The notes under the pieces: model-generated
Databases searched by the model: none
Told to the model about the DNA's origin: nothing
The model's input: only the letters and a program-made list of their open reading frames with translations
Part shown: positions 51,314 to 59,705 of the stretch, piece by piece
How positions within the stretch are numbered: the stretch's first letter is position 1
Layout of the letters: the number at the start of each line of letters is the position of its first letter
NCBI RefSeq assembly: GCF_000620705.1
Contig: NZ_KK211167.1
Span: forward strand, 568,331-632,330
DNA length: 64,000 nucleotides
From: Nocardioides sp. URHA0020
Lineage (GTDB): Bacteria; Actinomycetota; Actinomycetes; Propionibacteriales; Nocardioidaceae
Direction of reading: 5' to 3'
Position numbers and translations under genes: made by a program

Positions 51314-52639
51314 GTGAACACCTGGTCGAGGGGTCGACGGGCCCGCACTGTCCTGAAGGTGACGGGCGTGAGCGCCGCCGCGCTGCTGGCGCTGACGGCC
51401 TGCGGCGGGAGCGGAGGCGGTGGCAGCTCCTCGGGGGGTGGTGACCCCCAGGAGTTCTCGTTCCTGATCAACGCCGAGAACACCACGATCCCCGACGAGC
51501 TGACCACCCTGAGCAAGGACCAGTGCAAGGCCGAGAACAAGGACCTGCCCCTGAAGATCGAGACCGTTCCGCAGACCCAGCTCGACCAGAAGCTGCAGCT
51601 GCTCGCCGGCCAGGACGCGCTTCCGGTCTCATTCGCTGCGGGCAACACCCCTGCGCTGACCGAGACGCTGGACAAGGACGGTCAGCTCCTCGACTTCGAG
51701 AAGACGTTCACCGACCTCGGCGTCATCGACCAGATCTCCCCGGCTGCGATCAGCACCATCAAGTCCCTGTACGGCGGCAAGTTCAACGTCCTGCCGTACC
51801 AGTACAACATCGAGGGCTTCTGGTACAACAAGAAGATCTTCGCCGACAACGGCCTCGAGGTCCCGCAGACCTACGACGACCTGGTCTCGGACGCCGCAGC
51901 ACTCGACGAGGCCGGCGTCCAGCCGTTCTCGGCCTCCGGTGAGCAGGGCTGGCCCCTCACCCGCCTGATCAGCGGCTACCTCTCCCGTGAGCTCGGCCCG
52001 GACGCGATGCAGAGGATCAAGGACGGCGACGCGAAGCTCACCGACCCCGAGTACGTCGACGCCGCCCAGAAGATCGCGGACCTCGGCGACAAGGGCTACT
52101 TCGGCAAGGGCCTGGGATCGATCGACTACGACACCGCCATCAACACGTTCCTCAAGGGCGATGCCGGCATCCTCTACATGGGCAGCTGGGTGCTCGGCAG
52201 CTTCGCCGACGAGAGCCTGAACAAGATCGGCAGCGACAACATCGGCTTCTTCCCCTTCCCGAACGTCGAAGGCGGCGCCGGCAGCAGCGAGCAGCTGCCC
52301 GCCAACGTGGGCCTGCCGATGGCGTTCTCCGCGAAGCAGTACAACAAGAAGGTCGGCGCCTGGCTGAAGTGCATCGCCGAGAACTACGGCCAGGCCTCCC
52401 TGGAGGACCAGAACTCGATCTCCGGGTTCGTCCCCGCGACCACGCCCGAGCTCGACCCGCTGACCAAGCTCGTGCAGGACACCGTCGACAAGACCACCGA
52501 GAGCACCCTGTGGTTCGAGGCGCTCTTCGGCAGCAAGGCCACCACGGTGAGCCAGACGAACGCCGCGCCGCTCGTCTCCGGCGACCAGTCGCCCGAGGAC
52601 TTCATGAAGAAGGTCCAGGACGCGCAGGGCTCCAAGTAG
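51314..52639 (+). CDS. Sugar ABC transporter substrate-binding lipoprotein
   Basis: A 441-residue extracellular solute-binding protein of family 1. The signal peptide ends in a lipobox (LLALTACGGSG), followed by a glycine/serine linker. The mature part carries the usual phrases TTLSKDQCKAENKDLPLK, LPVSFAAGNTPAL and NIEGFWYNKKIFADNGLEVPQTYDDL. It should capture an oligosaccharide or glycoside, here probably rhamnose-containing given the downstream GH78 gene. The GTG start at 51314 follows GGGAGAG. First gene of a four-gene operon. Confidence 0.92.
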   Translation: MNTWSRGRRARTVLKVTGVSAAALLALTACGGSGGGGSSSGGGDPQEFSFLINAENTTIPDELTTLSKDQCKAENKDLPLKIETVPQTQLDQKLQLLAGQDALPVSFAAGNTPALTETLDKDGQLLDFEKTFTDLGVIDQISPAAISTIKSLYGGKFNVLPYQYNIEGFWYNKKIFADNGLEVPQTYDDLVSDAAALDEAGVQPFSASGEQGWPLTRLISGYLSRELGPDAMQRIKDGDAKLTDPEYVDAAQKIADLGDKGYFGKGLGSIDYDTAINTFLKGDAGILYMGSWVLGSFADESLNKIGSDNIGFFPFPNVEGGAGSSEQLPANVGLPMAFSAKQYNKKVGAWLKCIAENYGQASLEDQNSISGFVPATTPELDPLTKLVQDTVDKTTESTLWFEALFGSKATTVSQTNAAPLVSGDQSPEDFMKKVQDAQGSK

Positions 52640-52665
52640 CAGCGCGCTTCCCCTCAGACGACGGA

Positions 52666-52692
52666 GGCGGCGGTCCTCCTCGACCGGCCGCC
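52666..52692 (+). promoter_or_regulatory. Intercistronic hairpin after the solute-binding protein gene
   Basis: A 10-bp stem (52666-52675 with 52682-52692, one bulged G) starts 27 bases after the stop. Hairpins here commonly stabilise the binding-protein part of the message, raising it above the permeases; that role is inferred. Confidence 0.55.
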
Positions 52693-52761
52693 GCCCCCGT
52701 CCTCCAGTCCGCCTCCGGCTGCTCAGGCCTCCGGCTACTCAGAACGAAGGAAGGTGTCGCA

Positions 52762-53646
52762 GTGGACCGCGTACTCGGCGACAAGAAGACGATCCTGATG
52801 CTGCTGGGGCCTGCCCTGCTCGTCTACACGCTGGTGATGCTGGTCCCGGTGCTGATCTCCCTCGGCTACACCTTCTTCGAGGGCAACGCCATCACGGGGT
52901 TCAGCTTCGTGGGTCTCGACAACATCACGCGGCTCTTCCACGACCCGGATGTCCGGCACGCGTTGTGGTTCACGCTCAAGTACGCCGTCATCCTGACCAC
53001 CTTGCAGGTCGCACTGGGCTACGGCATGGCCATCCTCTACGTGTTCGCCCTCAAGCGCGGGTCCGGTGTCGTCCGGACGCTGCTGTTCTTCCCCGTCGTC
53101 CTGCCGACCGTGGCGGTCGCCCTGCTGTTCCAGAAGTTCTTCGAGATCGCTCCCCAGACCGGCCCGGTCAACGCGATCCTCAACTCCCTCGGGTTCGCGT
53201 CCGTCGACTGGTTCGGCGACGCGGGGCACGCGTTCGTCGTCCTGATCCTGATGGACCTGTGGCGCTCCGCCGGCTTCTACGCGGTCCTGCTGTACGCCGG
53301 CCTCGTCGACATCCCCGAGGAGATGCTGGAGGCAGCCAGGCTCGAAGGCGCGGGGACGCTGCAGCTGATCCGCCACATCGTCGTACCGCTGTCGATGCCG
53401 GTGCTGCTGTCCTCACTGGTCTTCAGCATCAACGGCACCCTCAAGGTGTTCGACTCCGTCGTCGCCCTCACCAACGGCGGTCCAGGCAGCGAGACGACAC
53501 CGCTGACGCTGTACATGTTCCAGACGTCCTTCAGCTACGGGGAGTACGGGTACGGCGCGTCCATCGCGCTGATGCTCACCGTGCTCTGCCTGCTGTTCAC
53601 CATCTTTGTCTTCCGGTCCTCGCGCCGCGACGTCACGGAGAGCTGA
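52762..53646 (+). CDS. Carbohydrate ABC transporter permease (MalF-like)
   Basis: A 294-residue inner-membrane permease with six hydrophobic segments. The opening TILMLLGPALLVYTLVMLVPVLISLGYTF is typical of UgpA/MalF-type proteins. The EAA loop that contacts the ATPase is EEMLEAARLEGAGTLQLIRHIVVPLS. Pairs with the next gene to form the channel. The start is GTG 52762. Confidence 0.93.
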   Translation: MDRVLGDKKTILMLLGPALLVYTLVMLVPVLISLGYTFFEGNAITGFSFVGLDNITRLFHDPDVRHALWFTLKYAVILTTLQVALGYGMAILYVFALKRGSGVVRTLLFFPVVLPTVAVALLFQKFFEIAPQTGPVNAILNSLGFASVDWFGDAGHAFVVLILMDLWRSAGFYAVLLYAGLVDIPEEMLEAARLEGAGTLQLIRHIVVPLSMPVLLSSLVFSINGTLKVFDSVVALTNGGPGSETTPLTLYMFQTSFSYGEYGYGASIALMLTVLCLLFTIFVFRSSRRDVTES

Positions 53647-53649
53647 GCC

Positions 53650-54495
53650 ATGGCAACCGCGTTCGTCTCCAGGTTCGCCCGGCAGCTGCCGGTCCGCCTG
53701 CTGGTCCTCGTCCTGCTGGTCATCGTCGTCTACCCGCTCGTGTGGCTGCTCCTGGGCTCGTTCAAGACCCAGGACGAGTTCCTCAACGGCTCCACCTGGG
53801 CACTGCCCCAGCACTGGCAGTTCAGCAACTACAGCGACGCCTGGACGACGGGCAACCTGAGCACCTACGTCCGCAACTCGGTCCTGACCGTCGGACCGGC
53901 GCTCGCGTTCATCGTCCTCTTCGGCGTCGCGGCCGGGTTCGCCCTCGAGGTCATGGTCTGGAAGGGCCGCAACGCGGTCCTGCTCACGTTCCTGCTCGGC
54001 ATCATGGTGCCCGGCCAGATGATCCTGCTGCCGCTGTTCACCTCCTACTTCCAGCTCGGGCTCACCGGCACCCTGTGGCCGCTGATCATCACCTACACCG
54101 CCATCGGACTACCGCTGACCGTGTTCATGATGGCGACCTACTTCCGAGCCATCCCACGCGAGATCTTCGAGGCGGCCGTGCTCGACGGTGCCAGCATGCT
54201 GCGCGCCTTCTTCTCGATCGGCTTCCCGATGGCGCGCAACGCGGTCTTCACCGTCGCCCTGGTCCAGTTCTTCTTCCTGTGGAACGACCTGCTCATCGCG
54301 CTGACGTTCACGAACACCAGCGACCTGCGCACCATCCAGGTCGGCCTCCTGAACTTCACCGGCGAGTTCGGCCAGACCGAGTACGGACCCCTGTTCGCCG
54401 CGATCTGCATCAACGTCTTCGGCTGCCTCGCCCTGTACCTCTTCCTGAACCAGAAGGTCATGAAGGGCCTCGCCGGCGGAGCCGTCAAGGGCTGA
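53650..54495 (+). CDS. Carbohydrate ABC transporter permease (MalG-like)
   Basis: A 281-residue MalG/UgpE-type permease with six hydrophobic segments. The EAA loop reads REIFEAAVLDGASMLRAFFSIGFPMARNAV, and VYPLVWLLLGSFKTQDEF is the usual N-terminal block. It lies three bases after the MalF-like gene. No ABC ATPase is encoded in the operon, so the complex presumably borrows a shared MsiK-like ATPase, as known for many actinobacterial sugar importers. Confidence 0.93.
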   Translation: MATAFVSRFARQLPVRLLVLVLLVIVVYPLVWLLLGSFKTQDEFLNGSTWALPQHWQFSNYSDAWTTGNLSTYVRNSVLTVGPALAFIVLFGVAAGFALEVMVWKGRNAVLLTFLLGIMVPGQMILLPLFTSYFQLGLTGTLWPLIITYTAIGLPLTVFMMATYFRAIPREIFEAAVLDGASMLRAFFSIGFPMARNAVFTVALVQFFFLWNDLLIALTFTNTSDLRTIQVGLLNFTGEFGQTEYGPLFAAICINVFGCLALYLFLNQKVMKGLAGGAVKG

Positions 54496-54544
54496 CGGAC
54501 GTCGCGCCACCCCTCGTCCCCACCACCACGTGAAAGCGATCTTC

Positions 54545-57133
54545 ATGGGCACCCCCCTCGTCACAGCGCCGACCTTCGAGCACCACCGAGTCGCTCGCGG
54601 GATCGGTGAGAGCCGTCCCCGCATCACCTTCGAGGTCACGGCCCCGGGCGGCTGGGTCCAGCACGCCTACGAGCTCGAGGTCCGTACCTCGGAGGGCACC
54701 TCCACCAGCGGACGCCTCGCGTCCTCGGAGTCCGTGCTCGTGCCCTGGCCCGCCGAGCCCTTGTCCTCTCGCGAGGTGGCAGCCGTCCGGGCTCGCGTCT
54801 GGGGCTCCGACGGCACTCCGAGCGAGTGGTCGGATCCCTCCGACGTCGAGGCCGGCCTGCTCCACGCCGATGACTGGCAGGCCGCAGCCGTCAGCCCCGT
54901 CCGCGACAGCAGGCGGGACACGACTGCCCCCCAGCTGGTGCGCCGCGACTTCCACGTCGCTGGCCCCGTCTCAGCGGCACGGCTGTACGTCACCGCGCAC
55001 GGGCTGCACGAGGTCGAGATCAACGGCCAGCGCGTCGGCGACGACGCCTTCGGTCCCGGGTGGACCTCCTACCCGAGCCGGCTGAGGTACCAGACGTACG
55101 ACGTCACCGGCCTGGTCCGCGACGGCGAGAACGCGATCGGCTCCTGGTTGGCCGACGGCTGGTACCGCGGTCGTCTCGGCTTCCACGGCGGTGAGTCCGA
55201 CAGGTACGGCGACCGGACCGCTCTCCTGGCGCAGCTCGAGGTGGTGCTGGCGGACGGCACCCGCCAGGTCATCACCACCGACGAGACCTGGCGCAGCGGC
55301 GACGGACCCATCACCTTCGCGAGCCTGTACGACGGGGAGACCTACGACGCCAACCTCGCCGTGCCCGGTTGGTCGAGCCCCGGCTTCGACGACACCGGCT
55401 GGCGGGACGTCGAGGTGGTGGATCGGGATCCGAGGACGATCGTCGCCCCCGAAGGACCGCCGGTGCGGTGCACCGAGGAGCGGCGCCCCGTCTCGGCGTG
55501 GGCAGCGCCCTCCGGAGCCGTCCTGGTCGACTTCGGCCAGAACCTGGTCGGCCGACTGCGCATCAGCGTCGACGGCCCTCGTGGCGCCCGGATCCGCCTC
55601 CGGCACGCCGAGGTCCTCGAGAACGCCGAGCTCGGCACCCGACCGCTTCGAGGTGCCGCCGCCACCGACACCCTCATCGCCGCCGGCAACGGGCCGGAGA
55701 CCTGGGAGCCCCGCTTCACGGTGCACGGTTTCCGGTACGCCGAGATCACGGGATGGCCCGGCGACGCGGCGGTCCACGAGGTGCTCGAGAGCGTCGTGGC
55801 GCGCGTCTACCACACCGACATGCGGCGTACCGGTGAGTTCGAGTGCTCCGACCCGCTCGTCAACCGGCTCCACGAGAACGTCGTCTGGTCGATGCGCGGC
55901 AACTTCCTCGACATCCCCACCGACTGCCCGCAACGCGACGAGCGGCTCGGATGGACCGGCGACCTGCAGGTCTTCGCGCCGACGGCCACGTTCCTGTACG
56001 ACTGCACCGGCATGCTCTCGTCGTGGCTCAAGGACCTGGCTGTCGAGCAGCTCCCGGACGGGAACGTGCCCTGGTACGTCCCGTACATCCCGACCATCCC
56101 GATGTGGACCCCACCGGAGGCGAGCGCCGTCTGGGGGGACGCCGCGGTCCTGACGCCGTGGGATCTCTACACCGCGACCGGGGACCGTGAGCTCCTGGCC
56201 CGGCAGTACGCCAGCGCCCGGGCGTGGGTCGATCTCGCCGCCAGCATGACCGCCGACGACGGCGCCTGGGACCACGGTGGCTACCAGCTGGGCGACTGGC
56301 TGGACCCGAACGCACCGCCCGAGGACCCCATCGCCGCCCTGACGGATCCCTACCTCGTCGCCACGGCGTACCTCGCCCACTCCGCGCGCCGCCTCGCCGA
56401 CATCGCGGAGGTCCTCGAGCGCAGCGATGACGTGGCCACCTACCGAGACCTGGCGCACCGGACCCGGGTCGGCTTCCGCGCCCGCTACGTGCACCCGGAC
56501 GGCCTCATGACGACGGACACGCAGACGGCCTACGCGCTCGCGATCGCCTTCGAGCTCCTCGACGCCGACGGCACCGCCACAGCCGGGCAGCGACTCGCCG
56601 AGCTCGTGCGCAAGGCCGGCAACAAGATCGCCACCGGGTTCGCGGGCACGCCGCTGGTCACCGAGGCTCTCACCCGGACCGGCCACGTCGACACGGCCTA
56701 CGACCTGCTGCTCGAACGAGAGTGCCCGTCGTGGTTGTACGCCGTCGACCAGGGCGCCACCACCATCTGGGAACGCTGGGACAGCCTGCTGCCCGACGGG
56801 ACGGTCAACCCGGGCAACATGACCTCCTTCAACCACTACGCCCTCGGCGCGGTCGCCGCCTGGCTCCACCGCAGAGTGGCCGGCATCGAAGCGGCCGCGC
56901 CCGGCTACCGGCACATCCGCTTCAGCCCGCAACCAGGTGGTGGGATCACCTCTGCCCGGGCGAGCCACCACACGCCGTACGGCCTGACGGAGATCCGCTG
57001 GGACGTCGTCGAGGGCGGCCACGAGCTCGAGGTCGAGCTGCTGGTGCCCACGGGCGCCACCGCGACCCTGGTGCTGCCCAGCGGAGACACCTCGGTCCCG
57101 GCCGGGCGGCACCGGTTCCGAGCCGCCCTCTAG
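54545..57133 (+). CDS. GH78 alpha-L-rhamnosidase
   Basis: An 862-residue family 78 glycoside hydrolase that removes terminal alpha-L-rhamnose from glycosides. An N-terminal beta-rich region and the carbohydrate-binding module (RLYVTAHGLHEVEINGQRVG; SYPSRLRYQTYDVTGLVRDG) precede an (alpha/alpha)6 catalytic domain with the family motif TDCPQRDERLGWTGDLQVFAPTA and a later TTIWERWDSLLPDG carrying a catalytic Glu. There is no signal peptide, so it acts inside the cell on imported rhamnosides. ATG 54545 was chosen; GTG 54530 would add five residues, and neither has a strong ribosome site. Last gene of the operon. Confidence 0.93.
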   Translation: MGTPLVTAPTFEHHRVARGIGESRPRITFEVTAPGGWVQHAYELEVRTSEGTSTSGRLASSESVLVPWPAEPLSSREVAAVRARVWGSDGTPSEWSDPSDVEAGLLHADDWQAAAVSPVRDSRRDTTAPQLVRRDFHVAGPVSAARLYVTAHGLHEVEINGQRVGDDAFGPGWTSYPSRLRYQTYDVTGLVRDGENAIGSWLADGWYRGRLGFHGGESDRYGDRTALLAQLEVVLADGTRQVITTDETWRSGDGPITFASLYDGETYDANLAVPGWSSPGFDDTGWRDVEVVDRDPRTIVAPEGPPVRCTEERRPVSAWAAPSGAVLVDFGQNLVGRLRISVDGPRGARIRLRHAEVLENAELGTRPLRGAAATDTLIAAGNGPETWEPRFTVHGFRYAEITGWPGDAAVHEVLESVVARVYHTDMRRTGEFECSDPLVNRLHENVVWSMRGNFLDIPTDCPQRDERLGWTGDLQVFAPTATFLYDCTGMLSSWLKDLAVEQLPDGNVPWYVPYIPTIPMWTPPEASAVWGDAAVLTPWDLYTATGDRELLARQYASARAWVDLAASMTADDGAWDHGGYQLGDWLDPNAPPEDPIAALTDPYLVATAYLAHSARRLADIAEVLERSDDVATYRDLAHRTRVGFRARYVHPDGLMTTDTQTAYALAIAFELLDADGTATAGQRLAELVRKAGNKIATGFAGTPLVTEALTRTGHVDTAYDLLLERECPSWLYAVDQGATTIWERWDSLLPDGTVNPGNMTSFNHYALGAVAAWLHRRVAGIEAAAPGYRHIRFSPQPGGGITSARASHHTPYGLTEIRWDVVEGGHELEVELLVPTGATATLVLPSGDTSVPAGRHRFRAAL

Positions 57134-57367
57134 GAGCGCTGCGGGAGGCCGTCTCGACCCTGACCGCCACCGTCAGTCCGCGCAGGATCGTCGCCACGAG
57201 GACCAGGCCCACCGTGCTGCGCGGAGAGCGAAGCTCGCCCACAAGGCCGCCGCGTACCTCGACGGCGAGACGGAATGACTCGTCGGCACCACCCACGCCG
57301 GTCGGCCGGACCGCAGCGGACGCAGCCGTACGGCGCCGAGCCTGCGCGAACGGCACCTGAGAATGAC
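57134..57367. other. Non-coding gap after the rhamnosidase gene
   Basis: No supported gene in this 234-bp stretch. One plus frame ending at the TGA around 57279 reads RRAKLAHKAAAYLDGETE before the stop, which looks like a protein C-terminus, but no start or upstream domain is present. It may be a decayed gene end. No promoter was recognised. Confidence 0.35.
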
Positions 57368-57403
57368 GACAGCCCCCGCCCGGTCACCCGTGCGGGGGCT
57401 GTC
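57368..57403. terminator. Strong symmetric terminator
   Basis: GACAGCCCCCGC (57368-57379) pairs perfectly with 57392-57403 around a 12-base loop. On the plus strand it can end the rhamnosidase operon. On the minus strand it lies 29 bases beyond the tRNA-Phe-like fragment, where the terminator of an ancestral minus-strand tRNA gene would be. Confidence 0.8.
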
Positions 57404-57431
57404 TGTGCAGGTCATGGACCTGCGGTGCCGG

Positions 57432-57477
57432 TGGCCAGGGGCGGGGTCGAACCGCCGACCTTCCACTTTTCAGGCGG
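57432..57477 (-). other. tRNA-Phe 3-prime fragment, island attachment site (att)
   Basis: Read on the minus strand, this stretch has an anticodon loop CTGAAAA (GAA anticodon, phenylalanine), a partly degenerate anticodon stem (one changed base in each arm), variable loop, an intact T arm (GGCGG-TTCGACC-CCGCC) and a 3-prime acceptor strand CCTGGCC plus discriminator A. The 5-prime acceptor strand (expected GGCCAGG), D arm and 5-prime half are missing. Such a 3-prime duplicate is the usual scar of an integrase that inserted into a tRNA gene. The intact tRNA-Phe would lie at the far right end of the element, beyond 64000. Confidence 0.75.
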
Positions 57478-57693
57478 GCGGAATTGCGTCCGTGGTTGTC
57501 CGCTGACGTCCGATCTGAGCGTGAAGTCCGGTGCGCCGGACGTCGGCGGACGTCAGCGGACGCCAGTGAACTGCAACCGCAACTGCAACGGGTGTTTTGG
57601 GGTAGGGGTTCCTGATCGGCCGCTCCAAGTCGGCCTTCTGGGACTTTCGAGGTGCTCGGGTCAAGCGTCATCGAATGGCGTTAGCGTCATGGC
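57478..57693. other. Island left-end region with inverted repeats, no gene
   Basis: No gene is supported. It contains a perfect 15-bp inverted repeat (57498-57512 with 57547-57561, core CTGACGTCC/GGACGTCAG), extra GGACGTC copies, and an AGCGTCAT direct repeat at 57664 and 57683 just before the MBL gene. Placement beside the tRNA fragment suits integrase arm-type sites or a regulatory region. Confidence 0.5.
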
Positions 57694-58824
57694 GTGATTG
57701 TCAAAGTGCTCAACGTCGGTCATGGCCTTTGCGTTCACATCACCGGACCGGGGACTGACTTCGTGTACGACTGCGGGACGCACGGGCGGTGGGGAACCAA
57801 ACAAGTCCCGCCCGCGTGGACCGCGCTGTCGCAGGCTCTATGGCGTCGTGAACAGGTCGACGTGATTGCCGTCAGCCACCTCCACTGGGATCACTACTGC
57901 GGCTTTCTGGAGCCACTGGCCGGAGTATCGCCAGATGTGCAAGTAGTCATGCCGCGCCTTCCGGTCCTGGTCGGTGCGGAGCCGCTGCGAGAGCGGTTCG
58001 CGGCCGCACTCCTAAGTCTCGCCCCGCTCGATCCCGCACTCGGTCCGCTTGAGATAGATCTGATGCGGCGGATCAAGCGCTACGCACCAAACGCGGTTCC
58101 AGTCCCAGTCTCTGCCGGGCACGACGTGACAGCCGCGGGTGACCAGTGGAGGGTGCTCTGGCCCCCGCCTCGGATCGAGGCCGGAACGCGAGGGATCACG
58201 AAGCTCGAGCGAGCCGTCGTGGCGTACGAGAACGCGGCGCAAAACTCTCCGGAAGTGCGACGCCGCCTGGACGCCGTTCGTGACTCCGAAGCCTTCGGTG
58301 CACTTCTGTCCGAACCGGGCCTGGATCCTGAGTTGGATGATTCTGACGAGCCTCATGACTTCGACGAGCCAGCCGGCCTCGACGCCGAAGTACGGGTGCT
58401 CGAGGAGGAAGGAGACGACGAGCCCCTCATGGAACCGCGCTCGTTGAACGAGGCCGCCGCGGCCGTGAGGCTTGCGGCGAACGAACTCTCCCTCGTCATG
58501 GTCTCCGCCGAAAGCCGCGTCCTCCTGACCGGTGATGCGACTCGGTTCGCGATGGAGCAAGCGATGCACCGAGCCGGTAGACGCTTCAACCTCGTCGTCA
58601 CGCCGCACCATGGCGGCAGACTCCACGTGCCCGACAGCCTGCTCGAATCGGAGGTTCCGTTTTGGGCCAGTTCCGCGGGCGGACGACTAGGAAAGCAGGT
58701 CAGCGACGTTTACGACCTCAAGGGGTGGCACCACCGGACGGACAAGCATGGATCTGCGTTGTATTGCGTCGAGAGTCCGGACCTCTTCGAACAATGGGAC
58801 TTTGAGATGGGTGAGCGGTGGTGA
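57694..58824 (+). CDS. ComEC-type metallo-beta-lactamase-fold protein
   Basis: A 376-residue soluble MBL-fold hydrolase. Metal-site motifs are SHLHWDHYCG (His62, His64, Asp66, His67), a late LLTGDAT aspartate and VVTPHHGG, the pattern of the ComEC/Rec2-type domain without the membrane part. A long acidic insert (about 215-250, rich in Asp/Glu) separates the halves. Stand-alone proteins of this class occur in defence islands and mobile elements; the substrate (nucleic acid or small ester) is unknown. The start is GTG 57694. It is the first gene inside the putative island, and its base composition is less GC-rich than upstream genes. Confidence 0.82.
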   Translation: MIVKVLNVGHGLCVHITGPGTDFVYDCGTHGRWGTKQVPPAWTALSQALWRREQVDVIAVSHLHWDHYCGFLEPLAGVSPDVQVVMPRLPVLVGAEPLRERFAAALLSLAPLDPALGPLEIDLMRRIKRYAPNAVPVPVSAGHDVTAAGDQWRVLWPPPRIEAGTRGITKLERAVVAYENAAQNSPEVRRRLDAVRDSEAFGALLSEPGLDPELDDSDEPHDFDEPAGLDAEVRVLEEEGDDEPLMEPRSLNEAAAAVRLAANELSLVMVSAESRVLLTGDATRFAMEQAMHRAGRRFNLVVTPHHGGRLHVPDSLLESEVPFWASSAGGRLGKQVSDVYDLKGWHHRTDKHGSALYCVESPDLFEQWDFEMGERW

Positions 58825-58896
58825 GCCGCCTGTCAAACCGACCGGTACCTCGTCGCACGGTTCGGCTGACGGCGCGTTCCGTGCTGGAATCACCTC

Positions 58897-59367
58897 ATGC
58901 GACTCGTGCGGGTATCGCTGATGCCGGAAGAGAGGCGTCCTGCGCTCTGCCGCATGCTCCGGGAGTCGCAAGACTTTCCGGACCGCAACATCGCTCGCTT
59001 CGAACACGAATCGGCGCGCTACTTGCCTTTCATCGCTGAGTACCGCGACATCATCGTCGGGTTCCTCTCCGGGTCCGTCGACTCTGACTTCCATCAGAAC
59101 GATAGCTTCGACAGCTTTGACGCGCCGCCCGGGCCCCACGGGTTTCTAGATCTCGTACACGTCTCGTCGGTCTTTCGCCGACAAGGTAGCGGTCGCCAAC
59201 TCGTACGAACCTATGCGCAGCATGCCGCGTCGTCCGGTTGCATGTTCGTCGGCGGTTCCATCGACTTGTCCTCCGAGTCGAGCGCAAGGCGCGCCTTCTT
59301 TGAACGATGCGGATTCACCATCCGCGAGCATGACAACTTCGGCGCTCTTCCCGGCGACGTCACCTGA
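58897..59367 (+). CDS. GNAT family N-acetyltransferase
   Basis: A 156-residue GNAT protein with the acetyl-CoA-binding motif A around VSSVFRRQGSGRQLVRTYAQHA and the motif B end RRAFFERCGF. The N-terminal part is unusual in having no clear substrate-binding signature. It would acetylate an amine on a small molecule, tRNA-bound amino acid or protein. It lies 72 bp after the MBL gene on the same strand, so both may be expressed together. Base composition is lower in GC than in the backbone. Confidence 0.82.
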   Translation: MRLVRVSLMPEERRPALCRMLRESQDFPDRNIARFEHESARYLPFIAEYRDIIVGFLSGSVDSDFHQNDSFDSFDAPPGPHGFLDLVHVSSVFRRQGSGRQLVRTYAQHAASSGCMFVGGSIDLSSESSARRAFFERCGFTIREHDNFGALPGDVT

Positions 59368-59705
59368 CAGCTGGCGAACGCCGGATCCATCGGGTGGACC
59401 AAGGTGGGGCATCCGGTGCCGTGAGCGGGGCTTGTCACGCGGAACGGCGGACCTTTCGGTCGGCTCACTTCACGCGGGAGGGTGAGATCGGCATCGACGT
59501 GGCGATGTCACTCACCCGTGTGCCGAAGATCGTCGATGTCGGCGAGATCGCGCCGGGCCACAAAGATCCGACGCGCGGAGAGCCACGAAGGAGCGTTGGC
59601 ACGGCGAGGTGCGGTTCGGGCAGCACGCCCTTCTGAAGACGCCGTCTGTAGCGAATGACGCTCAGGCCGCTCGTGACGCACAGAGCGCATTCGAGGCAAA
59701 GGTCC
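59368..59705. other. Gap without a supported gene
   Basis: Nothing convincing in 338 bp. A minus-strand frame ending at 59465 (about 94 codons, with a CLECALC cluster) and a short plus frame exist, but neither has a good start, a ribosome site or a recognisable motif. It may hold the terminators of the two convergent units. Confidence 0.4.

Noticed and set aside
57421..57520. A complete tRNA-Phe gene
   Set aside because: Only the 3-prime half can be drawn; the 5-prime acceptor strand and D arm are missing and the anticodon stem is degraded.
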